Part shown: piece after piece, positions 1 to 8,640 of the stretch
How positions within the stretch are numbered: the stretch's first letter is position 1
Layout of the letters: every line of letters starts with the position of its first letter
Source of the DNA: DASULA01 sp036278435
Lineage (GTDB): Bacteria; Actinomycetota; Actinomycetes; Mycobacteriales; DASULA01
Assembly: GCA_036278435.1 (NCBI GenBank)
Contig: DASULA010000431.1
Coordinates: 1-32,627, forward strand
DNA: 32,627 nucleotides
Direction: 5' to 3'
Notes under the pieces: generated by a model
The model's database searches: none
The model's input: only the letters and a program-made list of their open reading frames with translations
Told to the model about the DNA's origin: nothing
Made by a program: the position numbers and the translations under genes

Positions 1-210
1 CTCGGACAGGTCGCGCAGCGCCGCGAAGAGCATCCGGTCGCCGGGGGTGGACAGGCCGCCCGACCTGCCCCGCTCGGTTACCGCCCCGTCGACGCTGGAC
101 ACGAAGTTCATCCTCAGGTGCCAGCCGCGGCGGGCCAGCGCGGTGTCGGGCACCGCGTACTCGGCGTAGACGTCGACGTTCTCGGCGGGGTCGGGAAGCA
201 GGCGGCGCAT
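1..210 (-). CDS. RibD C-terminal-domain pyrimidine reductase family protein (N-terminal fragment)
   Basis: The gene starts inside the window and runs off its left edge, so only the first 70 residues are visible. They begin MRRLLPDPAE and contain MNFVSSVDGAV followed by GRSGGLS, then GDRMLFAALRDL. From family knowledge this is the typical opening of dihydrofolate-reductase-fold proteins related to the RibD C-terminal domain, which bind NADPH and reduce pyrimidine-type substrates. The true substrate cannot be told from this fragment. The ATG lies 80 bases downstream of the treZ stop on the same strand, so co-transcription is possible, but there is no functional link to trehalose. No strong ribosome binding site precedes the ATG. 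Family assignment is fairly secure from the SSVDGA pattern. Confidence 0.75.
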   Translation of the reverse strand, partial: MRRLLPDPAENVDVYAEYAVPDTALARRGWHLRMNFVSSVDGAVTERGRSGGLSTPGDRMLFAALRDLSE

Positions 211-290
211 CAGGACATCTCAGCACCCGCCGCCCCGCCAGCGCCACACGGGGGCTGCCACCGGCTCAGATGGTGGGCGGCCAGACCCGG

Positions 291-2162
291 TCAGCGCACC
301 ACCGTCATCCTGGCCGCCGCGTCCGGGCGCTCGGCGTCCCGGTGCTGGCTGTCAGAGTGCTTGGCATCGAGCTCGTCCGATTCGTTCAGCTCGTCCAGTT
401 CCGCCAGGTCGTTGGTGGTCTCGACGATGACCACCGACTCGCCGGACAGCTCGACGCTGCTGTCGGTGTAGATGAAGCCGTGCTCGGAGGCCAGCGCCAC
501 CCCCGCCGCGGTTCCCCGCACCGGCACTCGGCATCGTCCGGCGCCGAGGTTGCAGACCACCGCGAACCGTCCCCGATACACCACCAGCCACCTGGCCCGC
601 TCGTCGTGGTCGACCCGTACCCGGTTCAGCCTGGGATCGGACAGGTCCGGGTGCGCCCGGCGCAGCGCGATCAGCTTGCGGTAGAAGTTCAGCACGGCCG
701 AGTGCGGCTCGCGCGCCAGCTCCGACCAGTCCAGCTTCGAACGGGCGAACGTGGCCGGATCCTGCGGGTCGGGCATCCTGGCGTCGTCCCACCCGTGCCG
801 GGCGAACTCCCGCCGGCGCCCCTCACCGACACCGGCGGCCAGGTGCGGTTCGGGATGGCTGGTGAAGAACTGCCACGGCGTGCCCGCGGCCCACTCCTCA
901 CCCATGAACAGCATCGGTGTGTAGGGCGAGGTCAGCACCACGGCGGCTCCCACCATGAGCAGGCCCGGTGAGCACCGAGCGGACAGCCGGTCGCCGGCCG
1001 CCCGGTTGCCGATCTGGTCGTGGTTGTGCAGGTAGGCCAGGAACCGGTATCCGGGCGTGCGATCGGTGTCCACCGGCCGGCCGTGCCGCCGGCCACGGAA
1101 ACTCGACCAGGTGCCGTCGTGCAGGAAGACCCCGGTGAGTGTCTTGGCCAGCCCGGCGAGCGACCCGAAGTCGGCGTAGTAGCCCTGCCGCTCACCGGTC
1201 AGCGCCGCGTGCAGCGCGTGGTGCACGTCGTCGTTCCACTGCGCGGTCAGCCCGTACCCGCCGGCGGCCCGTGCGGCGACCAGCCGCGGATCGTTCTGGT
1301 CGGACTCGGCGATCAGCGACAGCGGCCGGCGCAGGTGTGCCGACAGCGACTCGGTCCGGTCGGCCACTTCCTCCAGCAGGTGCGTCGCACCACGGTCGAC
1401 CAGGGCGTGCACGGCGTCCAGCCGCAGCGCGTCCACGTGGAAGTCGGCGAACCAGGACCGCACGCTGCCCCAGACGTACTCGCGCACCGGTTCCGAGCCC
1501 GGCCCGTCGGTGTTCACCAGTCGGCCCCAGGTGCTCCGTCCGTCGGTCAGGTACGGGCCGAAGCTGTCCAGGCAGGCGCCGGACGGTCCGAGGTGGTTGT
1601 AGACCGCGTCCAGTGCCACGCCCAGGCCGCGGGTGTGGCAGGCGTCCACGAACCGCTTCAGTGCGTCCGGCCCACCGTAGGGTTCGTGCACGGCATACCA
1701 CAAGACCCCGTCGTAACCCCAGTTGTGCTCGCCGTTGAACGCGTTGACCGGGAGCAGCTCCACCATGTCAACGCCCAGGTCGGCCAGGTAGTCCAGCCGG
1801 TCGACCGCCGCGTCCAGCGTGCCGTGCGGGGTGAACGTGCCCACGTGCAGCTCGTAGACCACGCTGCCGGCCAACTGCCGTCCGGTCCAGGCCGAGTCCG
1901 ACCACCGGTACGCGCCGTGGTCATAGACCCGACTCGGCCCGTGCACCCCGTGTGGCTGCCAGCGTGAGCCGGGGTCGGGCAGCGCGGTGTCCGAGCCGTC
2001 GAGCAGGTAGGTGTAGTCGGTGCCCGCTCCGGCCGCCGGAAGGTCCAGACTCCACCACCCGCCCCGGCCGGGCAGCATCGGGTGGTCGCCGAGGGCCGGG
2101 CCCGCGGCGATCCGCACCGCGGCGTGTCGGTGGTCCGGCGCCCACACCCGGAACGTCGTCAT
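291..2162 (-). CDS. treZ: Malto-oligosyltrehalose trehalohydrolase TreZ
   Basis: This 623-residue cytoplasmic GH13 enzyme cleaves trehalose from maltooligosyl trehalose, the second step of the TreY/TreZ route from glycogen or maltodextrin. The N-terminus MTTFRVWAPDHRHAAVRI is the family's beta-sandwich start. GH13 regions are all present: DAVYNHLG (region I), LRLDAVHAL with the nucleophile Asp (II), LIAESDQNDPR with the acid/base Glu (III) and LHNHDQIGNR (IV). The start at 2162 is chosen because GAAGGGAGG lies 5 bases upstream. A longer reading from 2339 adds 59 unrelated residues with no ribosome binding site. The C-terminus ends in an acidic Asp/Glu/Leu-rich tail that looks dispensable. treY lies upstream on the same strand but is separated from it by the plus-strand VOC gene, so the usual tight treY-treZ operon is broken. 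Confidence 0.95.
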   Translation of the reverse strand: MTTFRVWAPDHRHAAVRIAAGPALGDHPMLPGRGGWWSLDLPAAGAGTDYTYLLDGSDTALPDPGSRWQPHGVHGPSRVYDHGAYRWSDSAWTGRQLAGSVVYELHVGTFTPHGTLDAAVDRLDYLADLGVDMVELLPVNAFNGEHNWGYDGVLWYAVHEPYGGPDALKRFVDACHTRGLGVALDAVYNHLGPSGACLDSFGPYLTDGRSTWGRLVNTDGPGSEPVREYVWGSVRSWFADFHVDALRLDAVHALVDRGATHLLEEVADRTESLSAHLRRPLSLIAESDQNDPRLVAARAAGGYGLTAQWNDDVHHALHAALTGERQGYYADFGSLAGLAKTLTGVFLHDGTWSSFRGRRHGRPVDTDRTPGYRFLAYLHNHDQIGNRAAGDRLSARCSPGLLMVGAAVVLTSPYTPMLFMGEEWAAGTPWQFFTSHPEPHLAAGVGEGRRREFARHGWDDARMPDPQDPATFARSKLDWSELAREPHSAVLNFYRKLIALRRAHPDLSDPRLNRVRVDHDERARWLVVYRGRFAVVCNLGAGRCRVPVRGTAAGVALASEHGFIYTDSSVELSGESVVIVETTNDLAELDELNESDELDAKHSDSQHRDAERPDAAARMTVVR

Positions 2163-2638
2163 GGGCCTCCCTTCGGTCCAGCCCCCGCGAGGTCCCGTGT
2201 CGAATCGATGGCAGACCAACGACGCTACGGGCAGACCGGGACCCACGGCGAGTTCACCGCCCGGTCCGGTCCAGGCCAGTCCAGGTCGGTCCGTGCCGAT
2301 CAGTCCGGCCAGGCCACGGTGTGTCGTTGGCGCTGTCACCGGGTGTCACGGTGCGCACGGGCGGGCGGATCACATCTGGTACGTCGGTGTATCAGCGGGC
2401 ACGGCACGATCATCTGTCAACCGGTGACCGCACGGAGATGCTGATGTTCACCGGTCAGTCGACCGGGTCGGGCTGACCGGAGATTTCAGGCATGTGCCGT
2501 GTTCAGGTCGCGATCGCCCTTGATGACGCATGTTGGCTGGTGGTTCGCGTCACTCCGAGTGGCCGGGGACGGAAGCCCTGGTCAGGATGGGTGGTTGAGC
2601 ACTCAAACGACTGCGGGACAACTGCGTGGGAGGCCGGG
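2163..2638. promoter_or_regulatory. Divergent intergenic region treZ / VOC gene
   Basis: This 476-base stretch separates two divergent starts and must hold promoters for both, but I see no convincing -35/-10 pair. Two structures stand out. An inverted repeat has arms ACCGGTGA (2420-2427) and TCACCGGT (2448-2455). Around 2258-2310 there is a run of degenerate GGTCC/CAGTCC repeats. No open frame here carries a recognisable protein. Confidence 0.4.
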
Positions 2639-3139
2639 ATGCGAGTCGAGCGGTTGGATCACCTGGTGTTGACCGTGACCGATCTGCCGGCCACGCTCAA
2701 CTTCTACACCCAGGTCTGCGGCATGTCGCCGGTCGTGTTCGCCGACGACCGGCACGGTCTCACCTTCGGTGACCAGCGGATCAACCTGCACATCTGGGGG
2801 AGTGAGTTCGAGCCCCGGGCGGCGCTGGCCACCCCCGGCTCGGCCGACCTGTGCTTCCTGGTCGACAGCACCCCCGAACAGGTACTGGCACGGCTCGCGG
2901 AGTTGGAGGTCCCGGTCGAGCACGGGCCGGTTGACAAGGTCGGTGCGACCGGACCGATCAGGTCGGTCTACGTCCGCGACCCCGACGGCAATCTGATCGA
3001 ACTGGCCACTCCGGCGGTCAGCGCGCGGCCCGGCGGGGCCGGGGCGGCCGGGCGGGACGACGTCAAGGGCGGTATCGACGGTGACGTGCCGACGGGCAGG
3101 TCAGGGCCGCGCCGGTCCCGCCCCCACCCACAGGGGTAG
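2639..3139 (+). CDS. VOC superfamily (glyoxalase/dioxygenase-fold) protein
   Basis: This 166-residue protein has one vicinal-oxygen-chelate fold. The start MRVERLDHLVLTV has the first-strand histidine that usually binds metal. INLHIWG gives a second candidate ligand, and VRDPDGNLIELA supplies the C-terminal Glu ligand. FYTQVCGM is the usual helix after strand one. Members are metal-dependent lyases, isomerases, dioxygenases or resistance proteins, and the substrate cannot be predicted. ATG 2639 is preceded by GGGAGG at a good distance, so the 49 residues available upstream are not used. The last 35 residues or so are Gly/Arg-rich and beyond the fold. The gene sits between treY and treZ on the opposite strand and converges on treY, with 53 bases between the stops. 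Confidence 0.85.
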   Translation: MRVERLDHLVLTVTDLPATLNFYTQVCGMSPVVFADDRHGLTFGDQRINLHIWGSEFEPRAALATPGSADLCFLVDSTPEQVLARLAELEVPVEHGPVDKVGATGPIRSVYVRDPDGNLIELATPAVSARPGGAGAAGRDDVKGGIDGDVPTGRSGPRRSRPHPQG

Positions 3140-3192
3140 GCGCTGCCCGCGCGTGAGGTGGCCTGACCGCATCATCCGGACGGGTCGACGGT

Positions 3193-5502
3193 TCAGATCC
3201 CCACCCGGTGCAGCAGTGCCACCGGGAGCCGGGCGAGTAGGTCGGCGACCGGCACCGCGGCACCGCCCGGGTGGCTGGCGCCGGTGAGTACGTCGCGCCA
3301 CCGGCCCGGGGGCAGGGGCAGCGAGGTGTCCCACCAGCCGCCGACCCGCTCCAGTCCCACCGGGAGTCGCGTCACGACCGTGATCGCCTCGCCCCGGTCG
3401 AACGCCAACGCATGGTCGGCGCCGGTACCCCGGGCGGGCAGCGGGGTGTACGACACGAACGCCTCCGGCCGGTCCCGGCGCAGCCGGGCGGCCCGGGAGA
3501 CCACCAGCAACTTGGCCGCCGCGGTCCGGTCCACCGGCGGAACGGCGAGCCCACCGCCGCTGGTGCGGTCCAGCCGGGCCAGCAGGGCGCGGCGGGCGGT
3601 GAAGTCGACCGGGCGCCGGTTGTCCGGGTCGACCAGGGAGTTGTCCCACAGCTCGGTTCCCTGGTAGACGTCCGGCACCCCGGGCATGGTGAGCTGGACG
3701 AGTTTCTGCCCCAGTGAGTTGACCCACCCGTAGGGGGTGATCCGGGTGGCGAACGCGGCCACCCGGGCGGCCAGCCCGCCGCCGTCGTACAGCCGGTCCA
3801 CCGCCTGGTGCACCGCCGCCTCGTAGCCGGGCTCGGGATCGGCCCAGCCGGTGTGGTCGCCGGCCTCCCGCATCGCCTTCTCGCAGTAGGCGTGCAACCG
3901 TTCGGCCTCGATCGGCCAGGTACCCACCGCGGTCTGCCAGAGCAGGTGGGCGAACGCGCCGCACGGCGCGGCCCGGGCCCAGTCCCGAACCGCCTCGGCC
4001 CATTCCCCCGGCAGCTCCGACAGCACCGCCAGTCGGGCCCGCACGTCCTCGCTCCGCTTGGTGTCGTGGCTGGACAGGGTGGTCATGCCGGCCGGCCGGT
4101 GCCGCTGTCGGGCCGCGCACGCGGCGTGGAACTCGCGCGGATCAACGCCGAACCTGGACGGGTCGCCGCCGACCTCGTTCAGAGCGGTGAACCGGGTGTA
4201 CCGGTAGAACGCGGTGTCCTCCACGCCCTTGGCCATCACCGCGCCGGAGGTCTGCTGGAACCGCACCGCGAGCGGGTCACGCGGGTCGGCCAGCCGGGCC
4301 ACCAGCGCCGCCACCGGCCCGGCCAACTCGGGCCGGCTGCGCACGGCCGCCGACCCGGCGCGTTCCAGGTAGCCGGTGCCCTCGGGCAGGTAGGTGCGGT
4401 ACACCTCGAAGCACGCCAGGATCTCGGCCAGCGCGTCGGCCACGGTGCCCGGATCGGGGTCGATCTCCGGGGCGAGCGCGACCATCCGCCGCAGTTCCGC
4501 CCGCAGGATCCCGGTGGCCACCGCGCGCCGGCAGGAGTGCGACAGCGCCGGCCAGTCGGCGGCGGCCCCGGTGACCTCCCGGTCCAGTCCGGTCAGCGCC
4601 GGCTCGGCAGCCGGATCGACGAACAGTCCGCACACCTCGCGCAGTGCGTCGTAGCCGGTGGTGCCGGCGCACGCCCAGCCTGCCGGTAGCGTCTCGCCGC
4701 CGGCCAGGATCTTCTCCACCACCACCCAGGTGCCCGGCGGGGTGCGCCGGTCCAGTGCGGCCAGGTAACCGGTCGGGTCGGCCAGGCCGTCGGGGTGGTC
4801 CACCCGGATGCCGTCCAGTACACCGGTCGCGGCCCAGTCCAGCACCAGCCGGTGGGTCGCCTCGAACACCCGCGGATCCTCCACCCGCAGCGCGGCCAGC
4901 CCGCTGACGGCGAAGAACCGCCGGTAGTTGACCTCGGCGTCGCCCCGCCGCCAGGGCACCAGCCGGTAGTGCTGGCGGTCGTGCACGGCGCGGGGGTCGC
5001 CGTCGCCGGTGCCCGGGGCGATCGGGAACCGGTGCCGCCGGTAACGCAACTCGCCGTCCTCGACCCGTAGCAGCGCCAGTGCGTCCGGCGAGTCGTCCAG
5101 CACGGGCAGCACCACCGTGCCGGTCGCCGACCAGTCGATGTCGAACCAGTGCGCGAACCGTGACGTCGGCCCGTGTCGCAGCACGTCCCACCACGCCGGG
5201 TTGGCGGGCGGGACCTGCACGCCGACATGATTCGGCACGATGTCGGCGACCAGGCCCAACCCGTGTGCCGACAGCGCGGCGCGCAGCCGGCGCAGGCCCG
5301 GCTCGCCGCCGCGTTCGTGGTCCACCCGATCCGGGTCGACCACGTCATAGCCGTGCTGGGACGCCGGCGCGGCCTGCACCAGCGGGGACGCGTACAGGTG
5401 GGTCACGCCGAGGTCGGCGAGGTACCCGACCAATTCGGCGGTGGCGGCCAGGTCGAACCCCGGCCGGATCTGGACCCGGTAGGTCGACACCGGTACTGGC
5501 AT
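3193..5502 (-). CDS. treY: Malto-oligosyltrehalose synthase TreY
   Basis: This 769-residue GH13 enzyme isomerises the reducing-end alpha-1,4 linkage of maltodextrins to alpha,alpha-1,1, making maltooligosyl trehalose for TreZ. The start MPVPVSTYRVQIRPGF and then YASPLVQAAPASQHGYDVVD are diagnostic. Catalytic regions: ADIVPNHVG (I), GIRVDHPDGLADP with the nucleophile Asp (II), WVVVEKIL with the Glu (III), TTLSSHDTKRSEDVRAR (IV). Length is normal for the family. A TTG at 5514 would add four residues; ATG 5502 fits the conserved N-terminus and neither has a strong ribosome binding site. A hairpin upstream (5530-5569) separates it from the exporter gene, so it probably has its own promoter. Confidence 0.95.
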   Translation of the reverse strand: MPVPVSTYRVQIRPGFDLAATAELVGYLADLGVTHLYASPLVQAAPASQHGYDVVDPDRVDHERGGEPGLRRLRAALSAHGLGLVADIVPNHVGVQVPPANPAWWDVLRHGPTSRFAHWFDIDWSATGTVVLPVLDDSPDALALLRVEDGELRYRRHRFPIAPGTGDGDPRAVHDRQHYRLVPWRRGDAEVNYRRFFAVSGLAALRVEDPRVFEATHRLVLDWAATGVLDGIRVDHPDGLADPTGYLAALDRRTPPGTWVVVEKILAGGETLPAGWACAGTTGYDALREVCGLFVDPAAEPALTGLDREVTGAAADWPALSHSCRRAVATGILRAELRRMVALAPEIDPDPGTVADALAEILACFEVYRTYLPEGTGYLERAGSAAVRSRPELAGPVAALVARLADPRDPLAVRFQQTSGAVMAKGVEDTAFYRYTRFTALNEVGGDPSRFGVDPREFHAACAARQRHRPAGMTTLSSHDTKRSEDVRARLAVLSELPGEWAEAVRDWARAAPCGAFAHLLWQTAVGTWPIEAERLHAYCEKAMREAGDHTGWADPEPGYEAAVHQAVDRLYDGGGLAARVAAFATRITPYGWVNSLGQKLVQLTMPGVPDVYQGTELWDNSLVDPDNRRPVDFTARRALLARLDRTSGGGLAVPPVDRTAAAKLLVVSRAARLRRDRPEAFVSYTPLPARGTGADHALAFDRGEAITVVTRLPVGLERVGGWWDTSLPLPPGRWRDVLTGASHPGGAAVPVADLLARLPVALLHRVGI

Positions 5503-5529
5503 GCCGCCAGTCAACCAGGTGTCCGATAC

Positions 5530-5569
5530 GTCGAGCCCCGCCCGGCATCGATGGCGGGCGGGGCTCGAC
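5530..5569 (-). terminator. Perfect 15-bp hairpin after the exporter gene
   Basis: The arms GTCGAGCCCCGCCCG (5530-5544) and its exact reverse complement (5555-5569) flank a 10-base loop. It lies 45 bases past the exporter stop and upstream of treY, both on the minus strand, so it would end exporter transcription before treY. There is no T-run, which is common for actinobacterial hairpin terminators. Confidence 0.65.
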
Positions 5570-5614
5570 CTACCGGGAGACGGCGGTCCCGGAAGGGGGA
5601 TGGTCAGCGCGGTG

Positions 5615-7228
5615 TCAGTTGGGCACCGACGAGGGTTCGGTCACCGCGGTGGATTGCGTCGCCGGTGCCGCCGGTGCCGCAGGGGTGGCGGCGGGCGGGC
5701 GGGCGGCACTGGCCGGTGGGCGGCCGGACAGCCAGCGCAGCGATACCAGGGTGGCCAGCAGCGCCACCGCGGCGACCACGAACATGGTCACCCGCATCCC
5801 GGACAGGTACGCCTGGGACGCCCGGTCCAGCAGGACCCGCGCCGGGCCATCCGGGCCGCTCAGGTGCGCCACGCTCACCGCGTGCAGGGTGCCGCCGATG
5901 GATCCGGTGGCCTCGGCCCGCAGCCCGGCCGGCAGGGCGCCGACCGCCGAGGCGATGGACGTGCGGTAGGCGGCGCCCAGGACGCTGCCGATCACCGCGA
6001 CGCCCAGGGCGGCGGCGACCTGGCGCACGGTCTGGGAGACCGCCTGGCCGGCCCCGGCCCTGGCCGGCGGGACGACCGACATCAGCGATGCGGTCGCCGG
6101 GGCCATGATGCATCCCCAGCCCAGCCCGAAGACCAACTGGACGACCGCGATCATCAGGGTCGAGGTGTCCCGGCCGAACTGGCTGTAGGCCAGGAAGGTC
6201 ACCGCCATCGCGGTGGTTCCGGCGGCGACCACGATCCGGGCTCCCAGCCGCGGCACCAGGGTCGGGCAGCGCGAGGACATGAACACCGAGCCCAGTCCCA
6301 TTGGGAGCATCAGCAGGCCGGCCTTGAGCGGGGAGTAGCCGAGCACCGCCTGGAAGTAGAACGTGGTGACGTAGATGGCGCCCATCAGCGCGAAGAAGGC
6401 CAGCGCGATCGCGCCGGTGCCAGCGGAGAACCGGGCACTGCGGAACAGGCTGACGTCCAGCGACGGGGCGGCCAGCCGCCTCTCCACCGCGACGAGCACC
6501 GCGACCAGCGCGATCCCGCCGAGGATCGGGCCCAGGGTCCGCGGGGACGACCAGTCGTCGTGGTCACCCCCGGTCACGATCCCGTAGACCAGTGCCCCGA
6601 TAGCCAGGATCGACAGCAGGGTGCCGAGTGGGTCGAACCGGGTGTTGTTCGGGTTGCGGGACTCCGGCACGATCCAGCCGATCAGCAGCACGCCGACCAC
6701 CACCAGCGGCGCGTTGATCAGGAAGACCGAGCCCCACCAGAACTTCTCCAGCAGCAGACCGCCGACGATCGGGCCGGCCGCGAACGCCACCCCGGCCGCG
6801 GCAGCCCACACCGCGATCGCCCCGGGCCGCTCGGCCGGCGGGAACACGTTGATGATGATGGCCAGGGTGACGGTGGGTACCACCGCCGCACCGACGCCCA
6901 TCAGGCCGCGCCAGGCGATGAGTTCGCCCACCGATCCGGAGAAGGCGGCCAGCGCGGAGGTCGCACCGAACAGGACCAGGCCGGCGACGAGCGTCTTCTT
7001 CCGGCCGAACCGGTCGGCACACACACCGCCGGTGAACAGGAACGCCGCGAAGGCGATCATGTACGAGTCCAACGACCACTGGAGGCCGGCGTTCGAGGCC
7101 TTGAGGCCCTTCTGGATGGAGTCCAGGGCGACGTTCAGGATCGTGATGTCCATCACCACGACCAGTACGGTAACGGCGAGTAGCACCAGGATCGCGCGCC
7201 GGCGTTTGTGACCTAATTCAAAATTCAT
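5615..7228 (-). CDS. DHA2-family (EmrB/QacA-like) MFS multidrug exporter
   Basis: This 537-residue inner-membrane protein has about 14 predicted membrane segments and probably exports a drug or metabolite by proton antiport. Family marks are LVVVMDITILNVALDSIQ in the first helix, GVCADRFGRKKTL in the loop between helices 2 and 3 (motif A), and AWRGLMGVGAAVVPT in helix 4, with WGSVFLINAPLVVVG further on. The C-terminal 40 residues are Ala/Pro-rich and cytoplasmic. ATG 7228 has AAGGA about ten bases upstream; the 36 residues available before it do not look like a transporter. Codon 5 is TTA, rare in this DNA. The cupin gene is upstream on the same strand, 278 bases away. The nearby PKS cluster makes a role as its exporter attractive but unproven. 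Confidence 0.9.
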   Translation of the reverse strand: MNFELGHKRRRAILVLLAVTVLVVVMDITILNVALDSIQKGLKASNAGLQWSLDSYMIAFAAFLFTGGVCADRFGRKKTLVAGLVLFGATSALAAFSGSVGELIAWRGLMGVGAAVVPTVTLAIIINVFPPAERPGAIAVWAAAAGVAFAAGPIVGGLLLEKFWWGSVFLINAPLVVVGVLLIGWIVPESRNPNNTRFDPLGTLLSILAIGALVYGIVTGGDHDDWSSPRTLGPILGGIALVAVLVAVERRLAAPSLDVSLFRSARFSAGTGAIALAFFALMGAIYVTTFYFQAVLGYSPLKAGLLMLPMGLGSVFMSSRCPTLVPRLGARIVVAAGTTAMAVTFLAYSQFGRDTSTLMIAVVQLVFGLGWGCIMAPATASLMSVVPPARAGAGQAVSQTVRQVAAALGVAVIGSVLGAAYRTSIASAVGALPAGLRAEATGSIGGTLHAVSVAHLSGPDGPARVLLDRASQAYLSGMRVTMFVVAAVALLATLVSLRWLSGRPPASAARPPAATPAAPAAPATQSTAVTEPSSVPN

Positions 7229-7506
7229 ATTCCTGATCCTTCGTTCCGGGAGTGTCCTGAGAATTCTTGATCCCGGAGTGGAGGCGTCGTCTGCCCAAAC
7301 CCACCGCCGGCCGCGACGGCCGGCTCCACACCGCACTCTGCGCCCCGCGGTGGTCCTGCGCGTATACCGGTGGTCCCATACGACATCTCCGGGGCGGGAT
7401 CACCGCGCCGGGTGGCCGCGGCAAGTCTTAGCCGCGCCACGGCCGCCCGGCGTCGTGTCGGAGGCTGTTCGGTAGTTCCGGGTGCCCTCGACGGTCGTGT
7501 CGGTGA
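7229..7506 (-). promoter_or_regulatory. Exporter upstream region with two palindromes
   Basis: The 278 bases between the cupin stop and the exporter start contain no gene that I can support. Two symmetrical elements are visible: AGAATTCT (7260-7267), about 32 bases before the exporter ATG, and GCCGGCCG-CGA-CGGCCGGC (7306-7324), an 8-bp stem with a 3-base loop. Either could be an operator or attenuator for the exporter. No clear -35/-10 pair was found. Confidence 0.4.
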
Positions 7507-7881
7507 TTATTCGGCCCAGGGCAGTGGGTGCTGGTCGTCGCTGCCCGGCATGGTCGCCCTGCCGCCGACCGGCATGCACACCAGTGCCTCGGCGCTGCCG
7601 CCCACCGCGTGGAACTGCCGGGTGGCGCCGGCCGGCACGATGACGGCCTGACCCGGTTCGGCCTTTCCGGTCTCCCCGTCCACGGTGAAGGCGAACGTCC
7701 CGCTCACGGTCATCCAGATCTGTTCACGGTCGATGACGTGGACCGGCGAGGGAACCTCGGCCTCCATCTGCACCCGCCAACTGCTCAGTGCGGCACTGCC
7801 CTGACTGGGCGCGGCCAGTCCGGCCATCGTGGCCGCGGGCGTCCTGGTGGTCCGGCTCTCGGTCTCGCTCACGACGAGCAT
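7507..7881 (-). CDS. Small cupin-domain protein
   Basis: This 124-residue protein has a single cupin barrel. Motif 1 is partly kept in PVHVIDREQIWMTVSG, with His, Glu and Gln and the terminal Gly. Motif 2 is VIVPAGATRQFHAVGG, with the usual Pro-Ala-Gly and the metal-type His. Stand-alone cupins of this size may be isomerases, dioxygenases or small-molecule sensors; no substrate is evident. ATG 7881 has AGGAGG nine bases upstream. The reading frame extends 75 codons further upstream, but that part covers the promoter and has no domain. It is divergent from the MarR gene, with a promoter and a candidate operator between them (7903-7949), so control by the MarR protein is likely. Confidence 0.8.
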   Translation of the reverse strand: MLVVSETESRTTRTPAATMAGLAAPSQGSAALSSWRVQMEAEVPSPVHVIDREQIWMTVSGTFAFTVDGETGKAEPGQAVIVPAGATRQFHAVGGSAEALVCMPVGGRATMPGSDDQHPLPWAE

Positions 7882-7902
7882 GAAACGTGCCCTCCTGTGT
7901 AA

Positions 7903-7949
7903 AGTCGCTTGACTCACATCAGTAAAGCTACTCCCGCCGCGGTCGTCAA
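7903..7949 (-). promoter_or_regulatory. Cupin promoter with overlapping palindromic operator candidate
   Basis: Read on the minus strand, TTGACG (7949-7944) and TTTACT (7926-7921) are separated by exactly 17 bases, a good sigma-70-type arrangement. The expected transcription start lies near 7914. The palindrome AGTC-GCTT-GACT (7903-7914) covers this start, where a MarR-type repressor would block transcription. Box quality is directly visible; the repressor assignment is inferred from the divergent MarR gene. Confidence 0.5.
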
Positions 7950-8087
7950 GCGGGCCCGCCGGGCCGGGATCTGGCGGCGGGGTGGTCGGCCACCCGGTGT
8001 CCCAAGGTGCCGGTCGGCGTCGGTCCGTCGGCCGGCGCCTCCGCGGTCCTGCCGACGGCCCGGCGTCCGGTAGGTCAAGATGGGGTG

Positions 8088-8561
8088 ATGCCGACCGACG
8101 ACCCACTTGAGCATGCCGAGCTCACCTTCCTGCTCGGCATGGCGTTCCAGCTCGTGCTCGGTGAGTTCGTCGATCGGTTGGACGCGCGTGGTTACACCGA
8201 CCTGCGGCCTATGCACGGGCTGGTGTTCCAGGTCCTGCGCGGAACGGGAGCCACCGGTACCGAGTTGGCCGACCGGCTGGGCGTGACCAAGCAGGCGGCC
8301 GGGCAGATTATCGGTGACCTGGAACAGCGGGGTTACCTGCGGCGGCAGGCACATCCCGGCGGTGGCCGGCGCCGACTGGTCGTGTTGACTGACAAGGCGC
8401 TGCGCCATCTGGCCGTCGCCGGTGGAGTTCTGCACCAACTCGAATCGGAACTGGCCGACCAGGTCGACGATTCCGCGCTCACCGCGCTGCGCGCGGAACT
8501 CGCCCGGCTGATTCGATTGTTGGCCGGTGACGACATTCCGCCACTCCGGCCACTCTGGTGA
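8088..8561 (+). CDS. MarR-family winged-helix transcriptional regulator
   Basis: This 157-residue DNA-binding regulator is probably a dimer. The winged helix-turn-helix is clear: ATGTELADRLGVTKQAAGQII is the recognition part, DLEQRGYLRRQAHPGGGRRR the wing, and LVVLTDKA the following strand. The flanking helices (ELTFLLGMAFQLVLGEFVDRL and the C-terminal LRAELARLIRLL) would form the dimer interface. ATG 8088 is chosen because homologues begin close to this point; a GTG sits directly before it, and a further 27 codons upstream are open but unlike the family. Such proteins usually repress a divergent gene and release DNA on binding a ligand. Here the candidates are the cupin and, further on, the exporter. 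Confidence 0.88.
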   Translation: MPTDDPLEHAELTFLLGMAFQLVLGEFVDRLDARGYTDLRPMHGLVFQVLRGTGATGTELADRLGVTKQAAGQIIGDLEQRGYLRRQAHPGGGRRRLVVLTDKALRHLAVAGGVLHQLESELADQVDDSALTALRAELARLIRLLAGDDIPPLRPLW

Positions 8562-8593
8562 ATTCGTCGAGCCGGACGGCCCGATCCGCGGCA

Positions 8594-8640
8594 CCCGGGT
8601 TGTGCCCGGGGCGGTGCCTGATCGGGCACAGTTCAGGCAC
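8594..8640 (+). terminator. Hairpin pair downstream of the MarR gene
   Basis: CCCGGG-TTGTG-CCCGGG (8594-8610) is followed by GTGCCTGA (8614-8621) pairing exactly with TCAGGCAC (8633-8640) over an 11-base loop. The pair begins 33 bases after the MarR stop and would separate that gene from the PKS promoter. No T-run follows. Confidence 0.5.

Noticed and set aside
2163..2339. Extended treZ start at 2339
   Set aside because: The extra residues are unrelated to the family and the ATG at 2162 has a clear ribosome binding site.
5501..7183. 560-codon plus-strand frame opposite the exporter
   Set aside because: Its translation is Gly/Arg/His/Gln-rich low complexity, while the minus strand encodes a full membrane transporter.
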